Below the pieces are notes generated by a model. It searched no databases, was not told the origin of the DNA, and saw only the letters and a program-made list of their open reading frames with translations. Shown here in pieces: positions 26,560-35,826 of a DNA stretch of 64,000 bases. Position numbers and translations under genes: made by a program. Each line of letters begins with the position of its first letter. The first letter of the stretch is position 1. Where the stretch lies: assembly GCF_008364825.1 (NCBI RefSeq), contig NZ_VTTO01000004.1, positions 387,202 through 451,201 on the forward strand, written 5' to 3'. The DNA is from Azospirillum sp. B21 (lineage in GTDB: Bacteria > Pseudomonadota > Alphaproteobacteria > Azospirillales > Azospirillaceae).

Positions 26560-26570
26560 TCCACCCCGCC

Positions 26571-26762
26571 TCACCGCAGCGGGTAGGTCACCACGTCGAC
26601 CGAGGTTTCGGCCACCGTGCCGGCGATGTCCACGGCGGTGCCGGCGAGGCTGGCGGCGCCGCTGGCCACGCCGGTGACGGCACCGCAGCCGGCCAGCGGA
26701 CCGCCCAGCAGCAGCAGGGCGGCGAGGGGGAGAAGGCGGTGCCTGAGGGGGCGGCGGGACAT
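26571..26762 (-). CDS. Small lipoprotein
   Basis: 63 residues. Basic N-region MSRRPLRHR, hydrophobic core LLPLAALLLLGG and lipobox LAGC at residues 22-25 mark a lipoprotein signal. The mature peptide (CGAVTGVASGAASLAGTAVDIAGTV) is rich in Ala, Gly, Val and Thr, similar in style to entericidin-like peptides but not clearly of that family. GGAGG precedes the ATG. It lies downstream of the chemoreceptor gene by 114 bases. Confidence 0.75.
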   Translation of the reverse strand: MSRRPLRHRLLPLAALLLLGGPLAGCGAVTGVASGAASLAGTAVDIAGTVAETSVDVVTYPLR

Positions 26763-26876
26763 GGAGTCCTCCAGGGACGAAAGCGCAAAAAAGAAATCGG
26801 CGGGAATTGCAGCACGCAATCCCCACCGATTCGTTAATTCAGGCTTTTAGCGCAAAGGCCGGCTGATCCTCTCCGC

Positions 26877-29399
26877 TCAGAATTCCTTCCAGTCGTCGTC
26901 GTCGCTGACGCTGTGCTTCAGCACCGGGACCGCCGTCGCCGTGCCACGCGCCGGGGCGTCGGTGCGGGCGGCGGGCTTGGCCGAAACATTGCCGTGGGCG
27001 GTGCCGGCGCCGCGGGCGGCAGGCTTCGCCGCCGGTTTGGCGGCCGTACCGCGGGCCGAGGCCTGGGTGGAGGTCTGGGCCGGGGTGCGGCGGGTGGCCG
27101 GGGCGGAGTAGGCGCCGGTCATGGCGTGGGGTGCCGCGACATAGCCGGAACCAACGGCCTGATCGAACTTGAAGAAGCCGACCAGCGCCTTCAGGTCGCT
27201 GGCCTGACCGCTCATCGCCTGGGCGGCGGCGGTGGTCTCCTCCACCAGGGCGGCGTTCTTCTGCGTCATCTCGTCCATGTTGGCGACGGTCGAGTTGATC
27301 TCGTCCAGCGCCGTCGCCTGCTCGGCCGAGGCCGAGGCCATCTCGGCGATCAGGGTCGCCACCTGCTGCACGCCCGACACGATGCCCTGCAGCGCGTCGC
27401 CGGCCTTGCTGACCAGATCGACGCCGTCCTTCACCTGGGCGTCGCTGTCCAGGATCAGGCCCTTGATCTCCTTCGATGCCTGGGCGGAACGCTGGGCGAG
27501 CTGCCGCACCTCCTGCGCCACCACGGCGAAGCCGCGGCCGGCATCGCCGGCGCGCGCAGCCTCGACCGCCGCGTTCAGCGCCAGCAGATTGGTCTGGAAG
27601 GCGATCTCGTCGATCACGCCGATGATGTCGGTGATCTTGCGGCTGGATTCCTCAATCCGGCGCATGGCCTCAATGGCGGAGCCGGCGACGCCGCCGCCCG
27701 ACTCGGCGGAGCCGCGGGCCTGGGTCGCCATCACGTTGGCGCGCTGGGCATTGTCGGCGTTGGAGCGCACGGTCGCCCCCAGCTCTTCCATGCTGGCCGC
27801 GGTCTCCTCCAGCGAGGAGGCCTGCTGCTCGGTCCGGTCGGCGAGGTCGGAGGAGCCGAGCGACACCTCTGCGGCGGCGGCGGCGATGGTCTCGGCCGCC
27901 TGGGTGATCTGCCCGACGATCTCGGCCAGCCGGGTGGAGGTGGCGTTGACGTCGGTCTTCACCCGCTCGAAGGCGCCCTGGTAGTCGCGGGTGACGCGGC
28001 GGTTCAGGTCGCCCTGGGCCAGCGCGCTCAGCACCTCGCCCAGGTCGGCGATGACCGCCTCCACCGTGTCGGTCAGGCGGTTGATGCCCTCCGACATGGT
28101 CTTGTAGAAGCCGTCCTTGCCGGCCAGATCGATGCGGCGTTCCAGGTCGCCCTTCGACACGGCGTCGATCAGGGTGGCGATCTCCTCGCCGATGGCCTGC
28201 TCGCGGGCGCGCTGGGCCTCCGCGGCGCGCCGCTCGGCCTCCAGCCGTTCACGCTCGGCCTCGTCCATCCGCTTCTTCTCGACGGCGTTCTCCTTGAACA
28301 CCAGGACCGCCTTGGCCATGCGGCCGATCTCGTCGCGGTTCTCCAGTGCGGGAACGTCGACGGCGAGGTTGCCGGCGGCCAGCTCCGTCATCGTGCCGGT
28401 CATCTGCACCACCGGGCGGACGATGGAGCGGGCGGTGACCAGGGCGATCAGGATGCCGATGGCGAACGCGCCGACCGCCATGCCGATCAGCAGGGTGGAG
28501 GTGCGCTCCATGTCGGTCTGCGCGCCGGTCAGCACCGCCTTGCGCGCATCGGTCTGCGAGGCGACGGTCTTCTCCACCAGTTCGCCGAACTCCTCCGCCT
28601 CCTTCACCATGGTGACGAAGGCCAGCGTCTGGGCGTCGCCGACGGCGGTGACGACGCGCTTGAAGCTGTCCAGGTAACGGCTTGCGGTCTGCACCGCATC
28701 CTCCGCGGCGCGCTTCTGTGCCGGGTCTGTCAGACGGGCGGACAGTGCGGTCGCGGTCTTGATGAACGCCTCTACACGGGTGCGCACCTCCTCGTCGGCC
28801 TTCGCGGTCGGCTCGGTCAGGAAGCGCTGGGCGCTGAGGCGGGCGAGGATCAGCGATTCCTGTGCCTGGCCGGCATAGGCGGAGGACTCGAAGTCGCCGG
28901 CGGCGATCCCGCCGGCCATCACCTGGCTCAGCCCCTCGCGCGCCTTGACGCCCAGCGGCACCAGCTCGTCCGACACCAGACGGTCGCGCTGCTCGCGCAG
29001 CTTCACCAGCTGGGCGAAGTTGGCGCTGTAGCTGTCGACCTTCTGCGACATGCGGGCGATGAGGGCGCGGCGCCCTTCATCCAGCGTGGCGTCCCGCGAG
29101 GTTCGCAGCATTTCGGACAGGGCCCTCTGCTGCGCCTGGATCGGCGGGACCAGGGCGTTGTTCCCGGAGAAGGAGTAGTTGACCACGTTGCGCCGCATGT
29201 TCGCGACCAGGCTGTCGATGTCCGAGATCCTGATCGAATTGTCGGAGATCGACGCATAACGGGTGAAGCCGTCCTCCACCGTCGACAGCGACCGGACGCC
29301 CAGTGCGGCCACCAGGGTGAGAAGGGCGAGGATCAGAAGGAAACCCACCTGGATGCGGGTACCCACCTTGAATCGGCCGGCGAAACTGGCGTTCTGCAT
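26877..29399 (-). CDS. Methyl-accepting chemotaxis protein with two HAMP regions
   Basis: 840 residues. A first membrane helix at about 18-38 and a second at about 305-328 flank a ~265-residue helical periplasmic sensor. A HAMP domain follows (TARSIVRPVVQMTGTMTELAAGNL), then a long coiled coil and a second HAMP-like unit (LGEVLSALAQGDLNRRV). The signalling tip is DEIAFQTNLLALNAAVEAARAG. After an Ala/Pro/Lys-rich linker the protein ends DDDDWKEF, an acidic-aromatic tail like the CheR-tethering pentapeptide. Ligand is unknown. Start at MQNASFAGRF chosen because the transmembrane segment follows; the upstream extension is not conserved-looking. Confidence 0.92.
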   Translation of the reverse strand: MQNASFAGRFKVGTRIQVGFLLILALLTLVAALGVRSLSTVEDGFTRYASISDNSIRISDIDSLVANMRRNVVNYSFSGNNALVPPIQAQQRALSEMLRTSRDATLDEGRRALIARMSQKVDSYSANFAQLVKLREQRDRLVSDELVPLGVKAREGLSQVMAGGIAAGDFESSAYAGQAQESLILARLSAQRFLTEPTAKADEEVRTRVEAFIKTATALSARLTDPAQKRAAEDAVQTASRYLDSFKRVVTAVGDAQTLAFVTMVKEAEEFGELVEKTVASQTDARKAVLTGAQTDMERTSTLLIGMAVGAFAIGILIALVTARSIVRPVVQMTGTMTELAAGNLAVDVPALENRDEIGRMAKAVLVFKENAVEKKRMDEAERERLEAERRAAEAQRAREQAIGEEIATLIDAVSKGDLERRIDLAGKDGFYKTMSEGINRLTDTVEAVIADLGEVLSALAQGDLNRRVTRDYQGAFERVKTDVNATSTRLAEIVGQITQAAETIAAAAAEVSLGSSDLADRTEQQASSLEETAASMEELGATVRSNADNAQRANVMATQARGSAESGGGVAGSAIEAMRRIEESSRKITDIIGVIDEIAFQTNLLALNAAVEAARAGDAGRGFAVVAQEVRQLAQRSAQASKEIKGLILDSDAQVKDGVDLVSKAGDALQGIVSGVQQVATLIAEMASASAEQATALDEINSTVANMDEMTQKNAALVEETTAAAQAMSGQASDLKALVGFFKFDQAVGSGYVAAPHAMTGAYSAPATRRTPAQTSTQASARGTAAKPAAKPAARGAGTAHGNVSAKPAARTDAPARGTATAVPVLKHSVSDDDDWKEF

Positions 29400-29674
29400 G
29401 GTCAAATGCCTTGGTCTGCGGTGCGGATCGAACGCGATACGCCCGGCAGGGTAGAGGAAGATGGTTTCCAGTCCGTTGCCATGGCGACAGGAAATGCACC
29501 ACCTGCTGACCAGGGCCGCGCCAAAAACGTGCCAAAGAGGTGACATGCCCCTTTGACGACGCTGCACGGGTCCCTAGGTTAGGTCGCCTGACCCCAATCC
29601 TTTGCGACGGCTCTTCGGAACGGCGCCATCCCCGCCACGATTTCCCGAACAGTCCCCGAGACCCGAACAGACCG

Positions 29675-31555
29675 ATGCGCCGCAGTCTTCCGCCAAGCCC
29701 CCCGGCCAGCTCCGATTCCAGCGCCTTTTCCCGTCCTTCCGGCGATCTGCGTGCGGCGATCCGCTCGCTGGCCCCCTACATCTGGCCGCAAGAGTCGATG
29801 GAAACGCGGGTGCGGGTGGTGCTGGCGATGCTCCTGCTGGTGGGAGCGAAGGTCGCCAATGTCTATGTGCCGATCTTCTACAAGCATGCGGTGGACGCCC
29901 TGACGCCGGCCGGCGGGGCGGGGCCTGGGGTGAACGCGGTCGTCGCCATCCCCCTGGGACTGATCGTCGCATACGGCCTTGCCCGCGTCACCTCGCTGGT
30001 CTTCGCCGAACTGCGCGACGCCGTCTTCGCAACGGTGGCGCAACGTACCATCCGCAAGGTGGCGCTGTCGGTGTTCCGGCACCTGCATGCGCTGTCATTG
30101 CGCTTCCATCTGGAACGCCAGACCGGCGGCCTGACCCGCTCGCTGGAGCGCGGAACCCGGGCGATCGAATCGCTGCTGCGCTACACCCTGTTCTCCATCG
30201 TGCCGACGCTGGTGGAGATCGCGCTGGTCTGCGCCATCCTGTGGAAGCTGTTCAGCATCTGGTTCGCGCTGGCCACCTTCGTCACGGTGATGAGTTACAT
30301 CCTCTACACGTTCTTCGTGTCGGAATGGCGCATCAAGTTCCGCCGTATGATGAACGATACCGATAACAAGGCCAACACCAAGGCCATCGACAGCCTGCTG
30401 AACTACGAGACGGTCAAGTATTTCGGCAACGAGGAGCATGAGGCCCGCCGCTACGACGGCGCCCTGCAGAGCTACGAGGCGGCGGCGGTGCGCAGCCAGC
30501 AGAGCCTGTCGCTTCTGAATGTCGGCCAGTCGGCGATCATCTCGCTGGGTCTGGCGGTGGTGATGGGCATGGCCGCCAAGGGCATCGTCGACGGCAGCAT
30601 GTCACTGGGCGATTTCGTGCTGGTGAACACCTATCTGCTGCAGCTCTACCAGCCCCTGAATTTCTTCGGGGTCGTCTATCGCGAGATCAAGCAGTCGCTG
30701 ATCGACATTGAAGCTATGGTGACCCTGCTGGCGGTCGACCGCGAGGTGGCCGACGGTCCCGACGCGAAGCCGTTGGAGGTCGACGGGGCGGAACTGCGCT
30801 TCGAGGGGGTGGAGTTCGGCTACGATCCGCGCCGGGCGATCCTGAAGGATGTCAGCTTCACCGTGCCGGCCGGCAAGACGGTCGCCATCGTCGGCCCGTC
30901 GGGCGCCGGCAAGTCCACCATCAGCCGGCTGCTGTTCCGCTTCTATGACGTCAACGGCGGCCGGGTGATGATCGACGGGCAGGACATCCGCGACGTCACC
31001 CAGGCCTCGCTGCGGGCGTCCATCGGCATCGTCCCGCAGGACACCGTGCTGTTCAACGACACCGTCTTCTACAACATCGCCTATGGCCGCCCCGGCGCCA
31101 GCCCGGCGGAGGTGGAGCGGGCGGCAAGGCTGGCCCACATCCACGACTTCATCATGGCCCTGCCCGACGGCTACCAGACCACGGTGGGCGAGCGCGGGCT
31201 GAAGCTGTCCGGCGGCGAGAAGCAGCGCGTCGCCATCGCCCGCACCATCCTGAAGGACCCGGCGATCCTGCTGTTCGACGAGGCGACGAGCGCACTGGAC
31301 ACCCACACGGAGCGGGAAATCCAGGCCAACCTGCGCGAAGTCAGCCGCGGCCGCACAACGCTGGTGATCGCCCACCGGCTGTCCACCGTGATCGACGCCG
31401 ACGAGATCCTGGTGCTGGAGGCCGGCCGGGTGATCGAACGCGGCCGCCACGCCGACCTGCTGGCCGCCCGCGGCGCCTATGCCGCCCTGTGGGCGCGGCA
31501 GCAGGAATCCAGCCAGGGTCCGACGCCGCTGCCCGGCGTGCTGGCGCCGACCTGA
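29675..31555 (+). CDS. Atm1-type ABC exporter (fused permease and ATPase)
   Basis: 626 residues. Six membrane segments occupy about residues 50-330 and include the Atm1/HMT1 signature block ERGTRAIESLLRYTLFSIVPTLVE and DSLLNYETVKYFGNEEHEARRYD. The ATPase has Walker A GPSGAGKST, Q-loop VPQDTVLFNDT, signature LSGGEKQR and Walker B ILLFDEATSALD. Bacterial Atm1 proteins export glutathione-linked compounds and help with heavy-metal tolerance. A heme oxygenase gene starts 24 bases downstream and is probably co-transcribed. Confidence 0.92.
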   Translation: MRRSLPPSPPASSDSSAFSRPSGDLRAAIRSLAPYIWPQESMETRVRVVLAMLLLVGAKVANVYVPIFYKHAVDALTPAGGAGPGVNAVVAIPLGLIVAYGLARVTSLVFAELRDAVFATVAQRTIRKVALSVFRHLHALSLRFHLERQTGGLTRSLERGTRAIESLLRYTLFSIVPTLVEIALVCAILWKLFSIWFALATFVTVMSYILYTFFVSEWRIKFRRMMNDTDNKANTKAIDSLLNYETVKYFGNEEHEARRYDGALQSYEAAAVRSQQSLSLLNVGQSAIISLGLAVVMGMAAKGIVDGSMSLGDFVLVNTYLLQLYQPLNFFGVVYREIKQSLIDIEAMVTLLAVDREVADGPDAKPLEVDGAELRFEGVEFGYDPRRAILKDVSFTVPAGKTVAIVGPSGAGKSTISRLLFRFYDVNGGRVMIDGQDIRDVTQASLRASIGIVPQDTVLFNDTVFYNIAYGRPGASPAEVERAARLAHIHDFIMALPDGYQTTVGERGLKLSGGEKQRVAIARTILKDPAILLFDEATSALDTHTEREIQANLREVSRGRTTLVIAHRLSTVIDADEILVLEAGRVIERGRHADLLAARGAYAALWARQQESSQGPTPLPGVLAPT

Positions 31556-31578
31556 CCGGAACTGGGAAACGAGGAAAC

Positions 31579-32148
31579 ATGGGACCGGCAAGGCAGGCGC
31601 TGCGCGCCGCGACGCGCGAAAGCCACGACCGGCTGGACAAGGCGGCAGTGCTGCAGCCGCTGGTCCGGCCGGACATCACGGCCGACCAGTATGCCCGCGC
31701 ACTGGCCGTGCTCTACGGCTTCAACGCGCCGGTGGAGCGGGAAATGGGAGAGCCGGCGGGCGCGGCGCGGATGGCGCTGCTGCGCGAGGATCTGCGGGTG
31801 CTCGGCACCGATCCGGATACGCTGCCGGAGATGGTCGGGCTGCCGCCGCTGGACAGTGCGCCGGCCCGGCTGGCGGCGCGCTACGTGCTGGACGGTTCGG
31901 CCCATGGCGGGCGGGCGATGCTGCCGGGGATCACCCGCGCGCTGGGGTATGACGCCCGGCGCGGAGCCCGTTTCCTGGCGTCGGATGGGTTGGACATGGC
32001 GGGCGCCTGGAAAGCCCTGATGGTGAGGCTGGAGCAGGAGCTTGCCGATCCGGCGGCACTTGCGGTCGCCTGCGCCACCGCCGCCGCCCTGTTCGCGGCG
32101 CTGGAGCGGTGGACGGCAGAGCAGCGGATGGGGGAGCAGAAGGGTTGA
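31579..32148 (+). CDS. Biliverdin-producing heme oxygenase family protein
   Basis: 189 residues. The N-terminus ALRAATRESHDRLDKAAVLQPLV contains the expected proximal histidine (His 16). The helical pattern and ARYVLDGSAHGGRAMLPGITRALG (the distal-helix glycines) match the bacterial BphO/HmuO fold. It would cleave haem to biliverdin, iron and CO. GAGGAAAC directly precedes the ATG. No phytochrome gene is adjacent, which usually accompanies BphO; iron recovery from haem is an alternative role. Confidence 0.8.
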   Translation: MGPARQALRAATRESHDRLDKAAVLQPLVRPDITADQYARALAVLYGFNAPVEREMGEPAGAARMALLREDLRVLGTDPDTLPEMVGLPPLDSAPARLAARYVLDGSAHGGRAMLPGITRALGYDARRGARFLASDGLDMAGAWKALMVRLEQELADPAALAVACATAAALFAALERWTAEQRMGEQKG

Positions 32149-32221
32149 AACTGGCGCATGGCCCCATCCCTTGCTAGGGTGCCGGACCATCCGCATTCGG
32201 GTTTCTGGAGACCGCCTGCCC

Positions 32222-32947
32222 ATGACCGCGCCAGCCTCGCGCATCTATTGCTCCGTCGACACCACCGAAATCGACGCCGCCCGCCGCATCGCCGGGCAGG
32301 TGGCCGGGGCCGTCGGCGGCATCAAGCTGGGGCTGGAGTTCTTCATCGCCCAGGGGCCGGCCGGCGTCCGCGCCGTGGTGGGGGAGGACGGGCCGCCGCT
32401 GTTCCTCGACCTGAAGCTGCATGACATCCCCAACACGGTGGCGGGCGGCGTGCGCGCGGCGCTGCCGCTGAAGCCGGCCTTCATGACCATCCACAGCGCC
32501 GGCGGGCCGGCGATGATGCGCGCGGCAGCGGAGACGGCGGCGACTGCCGGTGCGGATCGTCCCAAGATCCTGGCCGTTACCGTCCTGACCAGCCTGGACG
32601 AGGGCGACCTCGGCGCTGTCGGGCAGTCGGTGCCGGTGGCAGACCAAGTGGTGCGGCTGGCGAAGCTCGCCAAGGCGTCCGGGGTCGACGGCGTCGTCTG
32701 CTCCCCGGCCGAGGTGGCGCTGGTCCGCGCGGCCTGCGGACCCGATTTCATCCTGATGGTGCCCGGCATCCGCCCGGCCTGGGCCGCCACCAACGACCAG
32801 AAGCGCATCATGACGCCGGCGGAGGCGCTGGCCGCTGGCGCCGACCATCTGGTCATCGGCCGCCCGATCACCGCCGATCCCGACCCGGCCGCGGCCGCCC
32901 GCCGCATCGTTGCCGAAATCTATGACAATTTTGGGGGGACCGCATGA
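32222..32947 (+). CDS. pyrF: Orotidine-5'-phosphate decarboxylase
   Basis: 241 residues of the bacterial OMP decarboxylase family, last step of UMP synthesis. The catalytic Asp-Lys network is in LFLDLKLHDIPNTV (about residues 61-74). The phosphate-binding C-terminal part contains VPGIRPAW and the loop LVIGRPIT. Its stop overlaps the start of trpF (ATGA at 32944-32947), so the two are translationally coupled. CTGGAG lies nine bases before the start. Confidence 0.95.
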   Translation: MTAPASRIYCSVDTTEIDAARRIAGQVAGAVGGIKLGLEFFIAQGPAGVRAVVGEDGPPLFLDLKLHDIPNTVAGGVRAALPLKPAFMTIHSAGGPAMMRAAAETAATAGADRPKILAVTVLTSLDEGDLGAVGQSVPVADQVVRLAKLAKASGVDGVVCSPAEVALVRAACGPDFILMVPGIRPAWAATNDQKRIMTPAEALAAGADHLVIGRPITADPDPAAAARRIVAEIYDNFGGTA

Positions 32948-33588
32948 CCGTCGCCGCCAAGATCTGTGGCCTGACCGAGCCCGAGAGCCTGCGCGCCGCC
33001 GTCGCCGGCGGGGCGCGCTATGTCGGCTTCGTCTTCTATCCGCGCAGCCCGCGCGCCATCGCGCCGGCGATGGCGGCGGAACTGGCCCGGCTGCTGCCGA
33101 CCGGCGTGCGCTCGGTCGGGCTGTTCGTCGATCCCGACGACGAGTTCCTGGAGCATGTCACCGGGCAGGTGCCGCTCGACCTGATCCAGCTGCATGGCGC
33201 CGAGACGCCGCGCCGCATTGCCGAGATCAAGGCCCGCTATGCCCTGCCGGTGATGAAGGCGATCCGGGTCGGCGGGCCGGAAGACCTGACCGCGGCGCTG
33301 GAGGCGGCGGAAGTGGCCGACCGGCTGCTGTTCGACGCCAAGCCGCCGGCCAAGGTGTCGGCGCTGCCCGGCGGCAACGGCATCGCCTTCGACTGGACGA
33401 TCCTGGCCGGCCGCAGCTGGCCGCGCCCCTGGATGCTGTCGGGCGGCCTGACGGCGGAGAACGTGGCGGAGGCGGTGCGCGTCACCGGCGCCACCGAGGT
33501 CGACGTGTCCTCGGGCGTGGAGGATCGTCCCGGCCGCAAGGATCCGGCGCTGGTCCGCGCCTTCCTGTCGACGGTCGCCGGGCTTTAA
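32944..33588 (+). CDS. trpF: Phosphoribosylanthranilate isomerase
   Basis: 214 residues, a TIM barrel for the third step of tryptophan synthesis. KICGLTEPE at residues 6-14 carries the catalytic cysteine, VGLFVDPDDE and LIQLHGAE include the catalytic aspartate region, and LSGGLTAENV plus VDVSSGVE close the phosphate site. It overlaps pyrF by four bases. trpB and trpA, which often follow in alphaproteobacteria, are not here; a diguanylate cyclase is. Confidence 0.95.
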   Translation: MTVAAKICGLTEPESLRAAVAGGARYVGFVFYPRSPRAIAPAMAAELARLLPTGVRSVGLFVDPDDEFLEHVTGQVPLDLIQLHGAETPRRIAEIKARYALPVMKAIRVGGPEDLTAALEAAEVADRLLFDAKPPAKVSALPGGNGIAFDWTILAGRSWPRPWMLSGGLTAENVAEAVRVTGATEVDVSSGVEDRPGRKDPALVRAFLSTVAGL

Positions 33589-33683
33589 GGGCGATTTTGC
33601 CCGAAAGCGACCTGTTTTAGACGAATGCTTCGGCTTATCTTGATCGCATGGCGGGACCCTGCGCCGTCGGGTAGGATGCGCCC

Positions 33684-34592
33684 ATGAGCGATTCGACCAC
33701 TCCGTCCACAACCGAGGCGCTCGGCGCCGTGCTCGACGAGCATCTGCGCTGGATCGGCCAGTGGCAGCGCGCCGTTTTCTACCGTGAGGGCCGCGGCGGG
33801 GAACGGTCGTCGGCCCCGGCCTCCTTCCAGGCCTGGTGTCAGGCGGCCAGCCATGACGACCTGCTGCAGCAGCCGGCGGTGCAGAAGCTGGCCAACCTGC
33901 ACGAGCAGATGCATCGCCAAGCCCGGCTGATCCTGCTGAAGGCGTCCGGCGGCGAGCCGCCGACCGAGGCCGAGTATGAAGGGGTGATCGGCCGCTTCGA
34001 GGAGTTCATGCTGCATCTGCGCCGGATGGAGCGCGCCTTCGCCGCCGCAGCGTCCGGCCTGGACCCGCTGACCGGCCTGCGCACGCGGCGCGGCATGGGC
34101 GAGGCGCTGGAGCGCGAGCACAACCGCTACCGCCGCACCGGACAGCCTTTCTGCGTCGCGCTGTGCGACATCGACAAATTCAAGGGCATCAACGACAGCT
34201 ACGGCCATGACATCGGCGACCGGGTGCTGGCGGCGACGGCTGCCGTCATCAGCCGCGGCGTCCGCAGCTTCGACGAGGCCTTCCGCATGGGCGGCGAGGA
34301 GTTCCTGGTCTGTTTGAAGGAAACCGGGCTGGACGAGGGCTATGCGGTGATCGAGCGGCTGCGCGTCGATCTGATGCGCTCGCCGGTGATGCTGCCCGAC
34401 GGCCGGCTGATCCCCGTCACCGCGTCCTTTGGGCTGGTGGAGGCGGTGTCCGACCTGACCGTGGACGATCTGGTGGTCTGCGCCGACCGCGCGCTCTATC
34501 AGGCGAAGAATTCCGGCCGCAACCGCGTGATCCGCTACGGCATCGACCGTCCGGAACCGAAACCCGTTCCGGTGAAGGCGGGGCGGGGGTAG
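33684..34592 (+). CDS. Diguanylate cyclase, DgcZ-like with zinc-binding sensor domain
   Basis: 302 residues. The C-terminal GGDEF domain (about 125-295) has active site GGEEF at 203-207, the DIDKFKGINDSYGH metal/GTP segment, and an intact inhibitory I-site RSFD at 194-197, exactly five residues before GGEEF. The N-terminal helical domain has His 20, Cys 52, His 73 and His 77 in the 3His/1Cys order of chemoreceptor zinc-binding (CZB) domains, as in E. coli DgcZ. Zinc would then inhibit c-di-GMP synthesis. Soluble; no partner gene adjacent. Confidence 0.87.
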   Translation: MSDSTTPSTTEALGAVLDEHLRWIGQWQRAVFYREGRGGERSSAPASFQAWCQAASHDDLLQQPAVQKLANLHEQMHRQARLILLKASGGEPPTEAEYEGVIGRFEEFMLHLRRMERAFAAAASGLDPLTGLRTRRGMGEALEREHNRYRRTGQPFCVALCDIDKFKGINDSYGHDIGDRVLAATAAVISRGVRSFDEAFRMGGEEFLVCLKETGLDEGYAVIERLRVDLMRSPVMLPDGRLIPVTASFGLVEAVSDLTVDDLVVCADRALYQAKNSGRNRVIRYGIDRPEPKPVPVKAGRG

Positions 34593-34688
34593 GGACAAGC
34601 AGAACCTGTCCGGTCAGCGCCCTTGGCCCCGGACCCTCTGACGCGCTAGGATCGCGATAACCTTACCGTCAGCCGCGATCCGGATTCC

Positions 34689-35339
34689 ATGCGCACTCAG
34701 CCCGAATTCCCCAACCTGTTCATCCTCGACCATCCGCTGATCCAGCACAAGCTGACCCATATGCGGAACAAGGAACGGTCGACCGGCGGGTTCCGCACCC
34801 TGCTGCGCGAGATCTCGCTGCTGATGGGCTATGAACTGACGCGCGACATCCCGCTGACCAACGAGCGAATCGAGACGCCGCTGCAGCCAATGGACGCGCC
34901 GGTGATCCTGGGCAAGAAGCTGGCCGTCGTGCCGGTGCTGCGTGCCGGGCTCGGCATGTCGGCCGGCCTGCTGGAACTGGTGCCATCGGCGCGCGAGGGG
35001 CATATCGGCCTCTACCGCGACCATGAGACCAAGCAGCCGCACGAATATCTGGTGAAACTGCCGCCGGCCGAAGGGCGGCTGTTCATCGTCGTCGATCCGA
35101 TGCTGGCGACCGGCAACTCCGCCGCCCACGCCTGCGACGTGCTGAACCGCCATGGCGTGGACGACCACAACATCCGCTTCATGGCACTGGTCGCGGCACC
35201 CGAAGGCGTGCGCCGCTTCCACGAGTCGCACCCGGACGTGAAGGTCTTTACCGCCGCTCTCGACAGCCATCTGGACGAGAACGCCTACATCGTCCCCGGA
35301 CTCGGCGATGCCGGTGACCGCATGTTCGGTACCAAGTAA
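34689..35339 (+). CDS. upp: Uracil phosphoribosyltransferase
   Basis: 216 residues; salvages uracil to UMP with PRPP. The PRPP loop is [15 protein letters not shown] (about residues 134-148), and [15 protein letters not shown] and the C-terminal uracil-binding [16 protein letters not shown] are diagnostic. Length is normal. It is monocistronic, with a hairpin starting 14 bases after the stop. Confidence 0.96.
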   Translation: MRTQPEFPNLFILDHPLIQHKLTHMRNKERSTGGFRTLLREISLLMGYELTRDIPLTNERIETPLQPMDAPVILGKKLAVVPVLRAGLGMSAGLLELVPSAREGHIGLYRDHETKQPHEYLVKLPPAEGRLFIVVDPMLATGNSAAHACDVLNRHGVDDHNIRFMALVAAPEGVRRFHESHPDVKVFTAALDSHLDENAYIVPGLGDAGDRMFGTK

Positions 35340-35352
35340 GATAACCCCCGTC

Positions 35353-35397
35353 CGCATCCGCCGGGCCGGCCGCCCTGGGGCAGGTCCGGCGGATGCG
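35353..35397 (+). terminator. Long hairpin after upp
   Basis: 15-bp stem (35353-35367 with 35383-35397, one G-T wobble) just past the upp stop codon. No T tract follows. The remainder of the gap to 35826 contains the hemA control region. Confidence 0.6.
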
Positions 35398-35692
35398 CGC
35401 GATGGGGGCTTCTCGCGCCGGTTTCTCGCGTCTCGCGCAGTGGTGCGGCGGGGGCCATGGCTTCCCGCCGGTATGGACGATCCTGCGACGCTTTCCAGTG
35501 ACCGGCGCGTCAACGCAGGCATGCTCACGTATTCCCGGACTGAGCACATGGTCATTGTGGAAGTACAGTCCATATTTGCGTTGTCCGTCCCAAGTCATGG
35601 CGGATTGCCGGCCTGATGGCGGGAAGCGGCCATGCGCCATCCACAGGGCATGGGACCATCCCACTTGTGCGAAGGTCCCATGCGACGGCGGC

Positions 35693-35706
35693 TTGATTTC
35701 GATCAA
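35693..35706. promoter_or_regulatory. Perfect Fnr/FixK-type anaerobox upstream of hemA
   Basis: TTGATTTCGATCAA is an exact match to TTGAT-N4-ATCAA. It is centred about 127 bases before the hemA ATG, so the transcript start would be roughly 85 bases upstream of translation if the site is at -41.5. Confidence 0.85.
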
Positions 35707-35826
35707 TGCCGGGTGGCGTATCGGTAAGGATCATGCCATTCTCTCGATGCGCCGGACGAATGGCCTAGCCCTTATGTTCTGAGCGGTGCAGCCGACCGTG
35801 TGGACGAACGCGAACGGAAACGCGCG

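Noticed and set aside
35393..35782. Open frame between upp and hemA
   Set aside because: It overlaps the anaerobox and promoter region, lacks a ribosome site and has no family resemblance.
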